NCBI GenBank assembly: GCA_900553865.1
Contig: USFC01000043.1
Span: 1-13,348 of the forward strand
DNA: 13,348 nt
Direction of reading: 5' to 3'
DNA from: an uncultured Clostridium sp.
GTDB taxonomy: Bacteria > Bacillota > Clostridia > TANB77 > CAG-508
The notes below the pieces were generated by a model. The model ran no database searches and had not been told where the DNA came from. It saw only the letters and a program-made list of their open reading frames with translations. Both the position numbers and the translations under genes were made by a program. This document shows positions 7,558-13,348 of the stretch, piece by piece (within the stretch, counting starts at the first letter, position 1; each line of letters begins with the position of its first letter).

Positions 7558-7583
7558 AAGATTTTGGAACATACCAAAATCTT
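7558..7583 (-). terminator. Terminator-like hairpin at the end of sigK
   Basis: Perfect 10-base arms AAGATTTTGG and CCAAAATCTT with a 6-base loop, overlapping the sigK stop codon. The following minus-strand bases (ATTTACG) give only a weak T-tract, so termination may be partial. Confidence 0.6.
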
Positions 7584-8281
7584 ACTCTTTTATTTCTTTT
7601 GCTAATTTGCCTATTGCTTTTGTTTCTATTCTTGAAACATATGAACGCGATATTCCCATCATTTTTGCAATTTGATTTTGCGTTTTAGGCTTTTTGCCTC
7701 CTAATCCAAATCGTAGCTCTATTATTAATTTTTCTCTTTCTTTTAACACCAATTTCATTTTTTCATACATTTTTTTCACTTTCATTTTTAGATCTACTTC
7801 GTCTTCTATGTTTTTCTCGCTATTTTCTAAAACATCTTTTAAAGTTATAGCATTGTCATCTTTGTCTTTTCCTATGGTATCTTCTAAAGAAACTTCTGCT
7901 CCTATTTTTTTAGTAGCTCTTAAATGCATTAATATTTCATTATCTATGCATCTTGAAACATATGTAGATAATTTTACATTTTTACTTGGTTTAAAGCTAT
8001 TTATTCCTTTTATTAATCCTATTGTTCCTATCGAAATTAAGTCATCTTGGCTTACTTTGGCTGCCACATATTTTTTACAAACATGCGCTACAAGTCTTAA
8101 GTTTCTCTCTATCAATATATTTCTAGCTTCTTCATCTCCTTGTTGCAATTTTTCTAAATATAAATTTTCCTCTTCTGTGGTTAGTGGTTCTGGAAATAAT
8201 TGATTATTTGAAATATATCCGAACTACAAATACTGCACTTTGTAAGAAAGCTAAAAATCCTGAAATTGTAAGGGCTAGCAT
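7582..8281 (-). CDS. sigK: Sporulation sigma factor pro-sigma-K, with a +1 frame break after codon 19
   Basis: Late mother-cell sigma factor of sporulation, which directs RNA polymerase to coat and cortex genes. Regions 2 and 4 are intact: ARNILIERNLRLVAH, then DLISIGTIGLIKGINSF, then CIDNEILMHLRA, then a helix-turn-helix ending GISRSYVSRIE. From ATG 8281 (GGAGGT six bases upstream) the first 19 codons read MLALTISGFLAFLQSAVFV, a hydrophobic pro-sequence. One extra base (8224) then moves the frame, and 8223-7582 reads FGYISNNQLFPEPLTTEEE onward, aligning with the Bacillus SYVKNNAFPQPL processing region. Joined, the product is 232 residues, normal for sigma-K. As sequenced, frame one stops at 8204; the only in-frame fallback start is a TTG at 8148, which would lose conserved N-terminal residues. 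The break may be a sequencing error, a real mutation or recoding. The sigma-K assignment is firm. Confidence 0.9.
8204..8281 (-). other. Pro-sequence reading frame of sigK (25 codons to stop)
   Basis: From the well-placed ATG at 8281 the zero frame encodes 25 residues, mostly hydrophobic, and stops at TAA 8204. Its first 19 residues match the membrane-associated pro-sequence of pro-sigma-K; the last six (VRIYFK) are out-of-frame reading past the extra base. It is not proposed as a separate gene. Confidence 0.7.
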
Positions 8282-8310
8282 ACAAGCACCTCCATTTTTT
8301 ACTATACAAA

Positions 8311-8338
8311 ATTATATGTATTTAATTTTTAAAAGTGC
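8311..8338 (-). promoter_or_regulatory. Candidate mother-cell (sigma-K/sigma-E type) promoter of sigK
   Basis: On the minus strand, GCAC (8335-8338), a 16-base spacer and CATATAAT (8311-8318) resemble the sigma-K consensus (AC, 16-17 bases, CATA---T); the -10 also fits sigma-E (CATACAAT). It places the transcript start about 23 bases before ATG 8281. This arrangement matches known sigK genes, which are read by sigma-E and then by sigma-K itself, and supports 8281 as the true start. Confidence 0.5.
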
Positions 8339-8359
8339 CTGACCTGCTCTAACAAATTT

Positions 8360-8698
8360 CTATGAATTTTCCTTTATAGTTTCTAATGTTTTTATTCCAT
8401 CTTCAAGCATTTTATCTTGCATTTTTGCTTCTTCAAGTAATAATCTCCTAATTTTTAATAAGTCTTTTCTAGCAATATCATTTAAATTTATATCTTTATT
8501 TTTCACCTTATTATATAATTTAAATATTCTATCTTTTTCGCTTACTTTATTTTCAACCTTTAAACTATCTAAGCTATTCAAACTATATTTGCTATCTTCT
8601 GTTAGTTCAATTTCTTTTGGTGCTTCTAATTTTTTTACCCTATTTTTTGAAATAATATTTAAAAGAATTTGTTTTATTTTATAAAAAATTTTTACCAC
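8360..8698 (-). CDS. 112-aa charged helical protein of unknown function
   Basis: No family recognised. Residues 1-17 form a basic, hydrophobic stretch (VKIFYKIKQILLNIIS) that could be an amphipathic or membrane-touching helix. The middle (25-55) is polar and probably unstructured, and 75-110 is predicted helical (ARKDLLKIRRLLLEEAKMQ). The start is GTG at 8698, after AAAGGAAAGG. It follows the 826-aa gene by 56 bases with no terminator between, so the two are probably co-transcribed, and it ends 78 bases before sigK. The product is Lys-, Leu- and Glu-rich like its upstream neighbour, which hints at a partnership, though AT-rich codon use also favours Lys. Confidence 0.65.
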   Translation of the reverse strand: MVKIFYKIKQILLNIISKNRVKKLEAPKEIELTEDSKYSLNSLDSLKVENKVSEKDRIFKLYNKVKNKDINLNDIARKDLLKIRRLLLEEAKMQDKMLEDGIKTLETIKENS

Positions 8699-8754
8699 TT
8701 TTGCCTTTCCTTTCTTTATTAATTCGGCCTTTTTCGTTTAGTACTTTGTCCATT

Positions 8755-11226
8755 TTATAATTCTAAATCATCTATTTTTTCGTTTCTTTTTTGCTTTACA
8801 TCTTTTAGCTCACTTTTCTTATTTTTCTTATCTTTTTTATATTTCTTTATATTATCTTTTACTTCTTCTATTTTTTCTTTTTGTTCTGCAACAATTCTTT
8901 CAATTTCTTTTATATCTTCTATTAATTCTTTGCTTGGCTCTTGATTTTCTAAAATATTCTTTCCTATTTTTTCTTCCATTTCACTAATTCTTTTCTTTAA
9001 ATCTTTCTTTTCTTTTTTCAAATTCGCTATGCATTGCTTAATATCTTCGATTTCTTTCCTTTTGCTTTCAAGCTCTATTGTAATATTTCTTATTTCTTCA
9101 TATTGTTCTTTTTGCTTATCATTTTCTTCTTTGCTAGTTTCTTCTACTTTGTCTTTTTCTTGAAGTTGCTCAGAAACTTTATTTATTTCTTCTTGGCCTA
9201 TATTTTTATTTTTAAACAATGCAATTTTTAAAATCTCATCCGCATCTTCTTTTTCTAAATCTTGTATATTTAAGTTAGCAATAATACTATCTATTTGTTC
9301 TTTAACTTTTATGGCACTATAAAAATAATTATCTATTTTTATTACCATTCCTTCTTCAGATTCTCTGTCTTTCAATTTTTCATATATACTATTTGATATT
9401 TCTTGCTGTTTATCGTCTAGAATTATTGGTTCATTGTTATCTTTTATATAATATCTATTGTCTTTAATTAGTTCTTGTCCCTTTATACGTGATAATTCTT
9501 CTAGTATCTCTTTTTTACTAATGCCATATATTTTCATTAAATCTGCTTCTACTTTATAAAACTTAGCATTTATTTTTCTTTTGCCATCTCTTTCTTTTAT
9601 TAAAGGCTCATTATTCATTTTCAACAAATTCATTCTCATATTTAGATTTTCTACACTAGCAACAAAAAACTTATCAACTCCATTTTTAGCTAAATTATAT
9701 AACCCATTTTCTATAACTAAATCCATATTCTTTTTTATGTTTTCTGCTCTCCCCTCAAAAGCTTTTCCTATATTATAATTTGTTAAATCAATTTTATATT
9801 GTTTTAGCATTTCATATATAGGTTCTAATTTTTTAACGTTTGAAACTATTAAAAAAGTAGCTGATGCATTTACTATTTCTCGTGGTTCAAGGCCTAATCT
9901 CTTGATTTCATCTAGCATTTCCATTATCTCAATACCCCTAGTTTTATTACCTGATAACATTGTTCTACACCTAGTTAATATATCTATGTCTATCCCATAC
10001 TCATTTTGACTTATAGCTTCAATAACATCTTTAATTACTTCTGGTCTTCCCCTATCTATTAATGTTTTTGTTACAACTTTTTCCGGAACTAATCCTGCAT
10101 TTTTTATAATTTCTATTATTTCTTTTACCCTTTCCTTATCCTTTGCTCCTTTTATTAAATTTTCTAAATCACTTGTTTCTCCTTTTACTTGCTGTGTCAC
10201 AATTTTATACCTTTGTTTATCTGCTTTAGAAAGTTCTTCATAATTTACATTTTTTATCAGTTCTTCGTCTGCTTTTGATAATATGTACACATTTCCCAAG
10301 TATTCTCCTTCATAGCTTTTTACTCCATAAGAATGTCGCATTTCATCTATTAACTGTGGGTCGTTTTTTCCAATATGAACACTAAATTGTCCATATCCTG
10401 GCACATCAAATATAAATGCATTATCTTCACCAATTCCATAATTATATTTCTCGTTACTATTTTTCAAATCTTCCAATACTTCATGCAAGTACTTTGTTTT
10501 TTCATTAAACATCCATCTTCTTGCAGTTACACAATATTTTATCGCACTATTATTTTTCCATTCATCTACAACTTTATTTCCATATTCTGCTGTCAATTTT
10601 TTTATAGCTCTTTCTTTTGTTTTATTATTTTTTGAAAATAGTTCTTCAATTTGAAACGCTACCGTTCTTTTTCCTTTATCATCCTCATTATCATTTATTT
10701 GTAGTACTATCTTATCCCCTAGACTTTTAAGTAAACCTTCATATCCATGTGCCATTCTATTTATCATTTGAAGATTTCTCATTTTCTGTATAATTAGTGG
10801 TTCTTGTTCAAAACCTTCAGTATATTCATTCCAATCTTTAATTTTTGAATGGAAGCAATCCTCCTTGTAGCCTTTTATTTTTTCTGTGCCAAATTCTTCA
10901 ATTGCAGAATACATGTCTATTAGTGCATTATATCTATTGGTTTCTAATTTGCTTCTTTTCTCTTCATCTTCATTACCTTCTCTAATTTTTTCCGCACTTA
11001 CAATTGGCGCCACATTAGAAATGTCAAATTGTTTTCCTTTAGCTTCTTTTTCATCTATCCCATAATATTTCATCAAAAACATTTGCTCTTCAGTAAATCC
11101 ATTTTCCATTGGGTCTTCAGTTAAACCTCTTATTATATTTTCTAACATTTCAATTTCTTTTTTTCTCTTTTCTTTTTCTATCTCATTATCTACTCTATTT
11201 TCAGCGTTTAAATAAGAACTTCCCAT
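8755..11226 (-). CDS. Large protein of unknown function with degenerate helical repeats and C-terminal coiled coil
   Basis: About 823 residues from ATG 11226 (an in-frame GTG at 11235 is possible; the AAAGGA ribosome binding site is not ideal for either). Numbering below is from the GTG. No catalytic motif is recognised. Residues 100-320 form a mixed region containing AFIFDVPGYGQFSVHIG (273-289). Residues 367-532 look like about five helical-hairpin repeats of ~31-35 residues with a recurring turn (NAGLVPEKVV, NEYGIDIDIL, RLGLEPREIV, QYKIDLTNYN, ENGLYNLAK), reminiscent of PPR or mTERF-type solenoids. Residues 560-680 are a further mixed region. Residues 680-826 are a very charged Lys/Glu coiled coil. 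There is no signal peptide or TM segment, so it is probably cytoplasmic. It could be a nucleic-acid- or protein-binding scaffold; the function is unknown. Confidence 0.7.
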   Translation of the reverse strand: MGSSYLNAENRVDNEIEKEKRKKEIEMLENIIRGLTEDPMENGFTEEQMFLMKYYGIDEKEAKGKQFDISNVAPIVSAEKIREGNEDEEKRSKLETNRYNALIDMYSAIEEFGTEKIKGYKEDCFHSKIKDWNEYTEGFEQEPLIIQKMRNLQMINRMAHGYEGLLKSLGDKIVLQINDNEDDKGKRTVAFQIEELFSKNNKTKERAIKKLTAEYGNKVVDEWKNNSAIKYCVTARRWMFNEKTKYLHEVLEDLKNSNEKYNYGIGEDNAFIFDVPGYGQFSVHIGKNDPQLIDEMRHSYGVKSYEGEYLGNVYILSKADEELIKNVNYEELSKADKQRYKIVTQQVKGETSDLENLIKGAKDKERVKEIIEIIKNAGLVPEKVVTKTLIDRGRPEVIKDVIEAISQNEYGIDIDILTRCRTMLSGNKTRGIEIMEMLDEIKRLGLEPREIVNASATFLIVSNVKKLEPIYEMLKQYKIDLTNYNIGKAFEGRAENIKKNMDLVIENGLYNLAKNGVDKFFVASVENLNMRMNLLKMNNEPLIKERDGKRKINAKFYKVEADLMKIYGISKKEILEELSRIKGQELIKDNRYYIKDNNEPIILDDKQQEISNSIYEKLKDRESEEGMVIKIDNYFYSAIKVKEQIDSIIANLNIQDLEKEDADEILKIALFKNKNIGQEEINKVSEQLQEKDKVEETSKEENDKQKEQYEEIRNITIELESKRKEIEDIKQCIANLKKEKKDLKKRISEMEEKIGKNILENQEPSKELIEDIKEIERIVAEQKEKIEEVKDNIKKYKKDKKNKKSELKDVKQKRNEKIDDLEL

Positions 11227-11260
11227 TTTATTCACAATTCCTTTCTATTTGTTCGCCCGC

Positions 11261-11283
11261 CAAATTTTATGTAATAAAATTTG
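11261..11283. repeat. Perfect 10-base inverted repeat in the leader of the 826-aa gene
   Basis: CAAATTTTAT, three bases, ATAAAATTTG. It lies 35 bases before the start codon and downstream of the candidate -10, so it could be an operator or an RNA hairpin near the ribosome binding site. No T-run follows, so it is not a terminator. Confidence 0.55.
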
Positions 11284-11310
11284 TGTGGAATACTTAGCGA
11301 AGCTTTTTAC

Positions 11311-11338
11311 ATTATAGAGATGTTTTTAAAACTTTCAC
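11311..11338 (-). promoter_or_regulatory. Candidate promoter of the 826-aa gene
   Basis: On the minus strand, TATAAT (11311-11316) is a consensus -10. The -35 is weak (GTGAAA at 11333-11338, 16-base spacer). It lies between the terminator of the 85-aa gene and the inverted repeat, giving a leader of roughly 80 bases. Confidence 0.4.
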
Positions 11339-11341
11339 ATA

Positions 11342-11382
11342 ATATAAAAACAAGTAGAGTAATATTACATTACTCCACTTGT
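11342..11382 (-). terminator. Intrinsic terminator of the 85-aa gene
   Basis: In minus-strand RNA, ACAAGUGGAGUAAU pairs with AUUACUCUACUUGU over 14 pairs (one G-U) around a 5-base loop, followed by UUUUAUAUU. It begins 10 bases after the stop codon. The plus strand would have an A-C mismatch, so the signal is directional. Confidence 0.85.
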
Positions 11383-11391
11383 AACCATTCT

Positions 11392-11649
11392 TCATCTCTC
11401 AGATTCTTTTTTAATTACATCAAATTCCCTTTCGATGTCCGAAACTTTAGATACTAACTCTTCGTCTGAAACATCATTTTCTAAGATGTAATCCATTTCC
11501 TCCAAAAGAATCTTAATGCGTTCATGGAACTCTAAAGTTCGCCTAATTCTCAGCGGTTCTTTGCCAATTACTCCTTTGTTCAAAATCTCTTCTGCTTTTT
11601 GCCTTACATTTTTTACTTTTTCTCCCAATTCACTTTTCGGACAACTCAT
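11392..11649 (-). CDS. 85-aa helical protein of unknown function
   Basis: No family recognised. It is highly charged and predicted almost wholly helical: KVKNVRQKAEEILNKG (residues 11-26), then GKEPLRIRRTLEFHERIKIL (29-48), then an acidic helix to the end. There is one cysteine near the start (MSCP) and no membrane segment. AGGAGGATTCAA before the ATG is one of the strongest ribosome binding sites in the window. The gene has its own extended -10 promoter and a strong terminator, so it is a single-gene unit. Base composition is visibly less AT-rich than its neighbours (roughly 37% GC by eye), which may reflect strong expression or different ancestry. Confidence 0.75.
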   Translation of the reverse strand: MSCPKSELGEKVKNVRQKAEEILNKGVIGKEPLRIRRTLEFHERIKILLEEMDYILENDVSDEELVSKVSDIEREFDVIKKESER

Positions 11650-11692
11650 TTGAATCCTCCTAATAAACTGCTTAATTAATGGCTACATAATA

Positions 11693-11720
11693 ATTATATC
11701 ATACTTTTGTAAAAAAACAA
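11693..11720 (-). promoter_or_regulatory. Extended -10 promoter of the 85-aa gene
   Basis: On the minus strand, TGATATAAT (TATAAT at 11693-11698 with the TG at 11700-11701) is a perfect extended -10. The -35 TTGTTT (11715-11720) lies at 16 bases and shares bases with the T-run of the preceding terminator. Confidence 0.65.
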
Positions 11721-11739
11721 ATTTTTTTCAAAAAAATTT
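11711..11739 (-). terminator. AT-only terminator-like hairpin after the family 3 glycoside hydrolase gene
   Basis: AAATTTTTTT, a single base, AAAAAAATTT, then GTTTTTTT on the minus strand, 9 bases beyond the stop. The stem has no G-C pairs, so stability is low, but the position and the seven-T run fit termination. Confidence 0.55.
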
Positions 11740-11747
11740 ATTCATTT

Positions 11748-12818
11748 TTACAAACTATTATTTAATTCTTCTATTTGCTTATTCATTTTTTCTATATCAA
11801 AACCTTTTGTTTTTTCATCTGTTATATTATATTTTTCCTTCATTTTTATAATTTTTTCTACGCTTTTATTTATTTTATCTTCTGGAATTCTTCCTTTTTT
11901 TACCTCTTTCATTATATATTTTTCTATACTTTCTATTTGTGTATGCCTAAAACCTACCATTATAATGTCATTTCCTGCTAATATTGCTCTTTTTACCGCT
12001 TCTTTTATATTATAATGTAACCTTATTGCCAACATTTTCAAGTCATCTGTAATTATTAATCCTTTGTAATTATATTTTTCTATTAAATATTTTTGTATTA
12101 CTTTTTGTGAAAGTGAAGCTGGATATTTTTTATCTACATTTTTTATAACTAAATGTCCCACCATAATAGCATCTGCACCATTTTCTATTGCTACTTCAAA
12201 TGGATGCATATCTTCTTTTTCAAGCACTTCTATTTTTTCCTCTATTTTTGGTATTCTAAAGTGTGAATCTTTTTTCGTAAGGCCATGTCCCGGAAAGTGT
12301 TTAACCACTGGAATTACATGGTTTTCTTGTAGTTGCTTCATTACCTCTATTGCGTATTTTTCAACATCTTTCTTATTTTCGCCATAGCACCTATCACCTA
12401 TTGCCTGCCCTTCTTCAAACCTTTTTATATCTAATATTGGTGCATAGTCCATACTTATTCCTGTTTTATTTAACATTTGTCCTATTATATTTCCAGACAT
12501 TTTTACTGTATTTACATTCTTAGTTTTCGCTATTTTGGTTGCACTTTTTAAATTTAAAATTTCATCTGGCATACGATTTACTCTTCCACCTTCTTGGTCT
12601 ACACTAATGATAATTGGAACTTTGTTTTCCTGGTTAGTTTCTTTTATTAAATTTACAAAATTTATCATTTCCTTGTAGTTTCGATAGTTTTTTCTATATA
12701 TAACTACCCCACCTATATTTAATTTTTTTACAAGTTTTTCTATTTCTTCTTTTTTGTTGCTTTCTAGTCCAACTATTAACATTTGACCTATTTTTTCTTT
12801 TAAACTTAATTTTTCCAT
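11748..12818 (-). CDS. nagZ: Family 3 glycoside hydrolase, beta-N-acetylhexosaminidase (NagZ-like)
   Basis: The predicted enzyme removes N-acetylglucosamine from muropeptides or related glycans; NagZ acts in peptidoglycan recycling. The 356 residues form a single GH3 catalytic barrel with no second domain. Visible motifs are IISVDQEGGRVNRM (70-83), YAPILDI (125-131), KHFPGHG (173-179) followed by the Asp-Ser-His motif (184-186) that supplies acid/base catalysis in NagZ, ADAIMVGHL (215-223) and ITDDLKM (256-262) with the nucleophile Asp258. There is no signal peptide or lipobox, so it should be cytoplasmic, unlike the secreted Bacillus enzyme. The start is ATG 12818 after AAGGAAG. An upstream in-frame ATG at 12854 lies before the expected transcript start. 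The exact substrate is inferred. Confidence 0.9.
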   Translation of the reverse strand: MEKLSLKEKIGQMLIVGLESNKKEEIEKLVKKLNIGGVVIYRKNYRNYKEMINFVNLIKETNQENKVPIIISVDQEGGRVNRMPDEILNLKSATKIAKTKNVNTVKMSGNIIGQMLNKTGISMDYAPILDIKRFEEGQAIGDRCYGENKKDVEKYAIEVMKQLQENHVIPVVKHFPGHGLTKKDSHFRIPKIEEKIEVLEKEDMHPFEVAIENGADAIMVGHLVIKNVDKKYPASLSQKVIQKYLIEKYNYKGLIITDDLKMLAIRLHYNIKEAVKRAILAGNDIIMVGFRHTQIESIEKYIMKEVKKGRIPEDKINKSVEKIIKMKEKYNITDEKTKGFDIEKMNKQIEELNNSL

Positions 12819-12844
12819 CTTAGTTCTTCCTTTATTTTTTTCTA

Positions 12845-12873
12845 ATTTTATCATATAGTAAAGTCACATACAA
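12845..12873 (-). promoter_or_regulatory. Promoter of the nagZ-like gene
   Basis: On the minus strand, TTGTAT (12868-12873), a 17-base spacer ending in TGA, and TAAAAT (12845-12850) form an extended -10 promoter. Transcription would begin near 12838, excluding the ATG at 12854 and supporting the start at 12818. Confidence 0.6.
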
Positions 12874-12994
12874 TATCTTTCATATATTATTTTTTATTGC
12901 ATATTCTTTTATTATATGAGGCTTATTTAATATTTAAATTTATTTATTATTATATATGCTTTTGTTATAAAAAAATTAAAGGAAATATGTTTTT

Positions 12995-13348
12995 ATGGAT
13001 TTTTTATTTTCTGTATGTAAAGGTGTTTTAATAGGTGTTATTACAACAGTTACATTATTACCATCTTTGTTATTGGCTTTTGATAAGGTTATAGAGAAAA
13101 CTAAACATAAGGAACTTTTACCGGAATTTAAGAAGTTTACTAATTTTATAGTAAATCATTATAAAGCAATGATAGTAGTATTTTTATTGTTATTAGCTCC
13201 TGCTATATATGGAAATAATAATGTAAAAGTTTATTATAATTTGAATAAGTCTTTACCAGATACTTTGCAGAGTGTATCAGCAAATAAAGAATTACAGGAA
13301 AAATTTGCATCCGGGAAAAATGCTTATTTCCGAATTGATCAGAATAGC
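12995..13348 (+). CDS. MMPL/RND family transporter, lacking its N-terminal half and cut by window edge
   Basis: The only plus-strand gene; 118 codons are visible and open to the window edge. It begins MDFLFSVCKGVLIGV, continues into a TM segment (7-28) ending LLPSLLLAFDK, a link with EKTKHKELLPEF, a second TM (about 57-72) and a probable extracytoplasmic region (VYYNLNKSLPDTLQSVSAN). In full-length MMPL exporters this pattern is the junction between the last helix of the first half and the first helix of the second half, so about 300 N-terminal residues are absent. An in-frame TAA lies at 12977, 15 bases before the ATG, so the missing part is not upstream. AAAGGA is 11 bases before the ATG, a mediocre ribosome binding site. 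It is likely a 5'-truncated pseudogene, though a split transporter is possible. Confidence 0.7.
   Translation, partial: MDFLFSVCKGVLIGVITTVTLLPSLLLAFDKVIEKTKHKELLPEFKKFTNFIVNHYKAMIVVFLLLLAPAIYGNNNVKVYYNLNKSLPDTLQSVSANKELQEKFASGKNAYFRIDQNS

Noticed and set aside
7222..7605. Plus-strand ORF over the small TM gene and sigK terminator
   Set aside because: It is the reverse reading of purine-rich coding sequence, giving a Phe/Leu/Ser-rich product with no ribosome binding site. The same applies to other plus-strand ORFs opposite the minus-strand genes.
7582..8281. Interrupted sigK as a skin-type element junction
   Set aside because: Both parts are adjacent with only one extra base and no recombinase or intervening DNA, and the break is at codon 19, not at the mid-gene site used by the Bacillus skin element.
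8679..8753. 24-codon ORF (MDKVLNEKGRINKERKGKSG...) between the 826-aa and 112-aa genes
   Set aside because: It has no ribosome binding site, overlaps the start of the 112-aa gene in another frame, and shows no recognisable pattern.
12819..12854. Longer N-terminus of the nagZ-like protein from ATG 12854
   Set aside because: The -10 element lies at 12845-12850, so this ATG would precede the transcript start, and the ribosome binding site sits before 12818.
1..13348. CRISPR array, tRNA or rRNA genes, insertion sequence
   Set aside because: No regularly spaced direct repeats, cloverleaf with conserved TTCGANTC loop, rRNA core sequence or transposase motif was seen on either strand.

Overview
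The window looks like the chromosome of a very AT-rich, low-GC Gram-positive, probably an uncultured or little-studied spore-forming member of the Clostridia. The signs are purine-rich coding strands with GGAGG-type ribosome binding sites, a sporulation sigma-K gene, the ireB-ruvX-DUF1292 cluster typical of Firmicutes, and AT-biased codons. No tRNA, rRNA, CRISPR array or insertion sequence is visible. All genes except the last read on the minus strand, so they are described from high to low coordinates. No gene-free stretch exceeds 300 bases.

Right end (11.7-13.35 kb): a plus-strand MMPL/RND-type membrane protein gene runs off the window. It begins at what is normally the middle of the protein, so its 5' half is missing. 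Divergent from it is a cytoplasmic NagZ-like family 3 glycoside hydrolase with a good promoter and an AT-rich terminator. Next comes a self-contained 85-aa helical protein gene with its own extended -10 promoter and terminator.

Centre (8.2-11.2 kb): an 826-aa protein of unknown function has about five degenerate ~34-aa helical repeats and a long charged coiled coil. A 112-aa unknown follows. Then comes sigK, the late mother-cell sigma factor, with a mother-cell-type promoter. Its reading frame is broken by one extra base exactly at the pro-sequence/mature boundary.

Centre-left (2.2-7.5 kb): a compact operon of six genes on the minus strand. They encode a small signal-peptide/two-TM protein (VirB2-like in layout only), a large CpaE/ParA-like ATPase with AT-hook-like motifs and LPG repeats, a membrane GAF protein with a degenerate GGDEF domain, IreB (substrate of the PASTA-kinase pathway), the RuvX/YqgF nuclease-fold protein, and an acidic DUF1292 protein followed by a terminator. 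The first three genes look like an accessory module placed in front of a conserved housekeeping cluster.

Left end (1-2.2 kb): a four-TM protein of unknown function, hpt (purine salvage), then a short decayed start of rbgA (ribosome-assembly GTPase) directly behind hpt, and a RhuM-family gene cut by the window edge. The rbgA remnant beside RhuM suggests an insertion or deletion at this point.

The observations most worth following up are the sigK frame break, the CpaE-like/degenerate-GGDEF module upstream of ireB, the repeat protein, the rbgA remnant and the headless MMPL gene. I did not find a clear new defence or mobile system.
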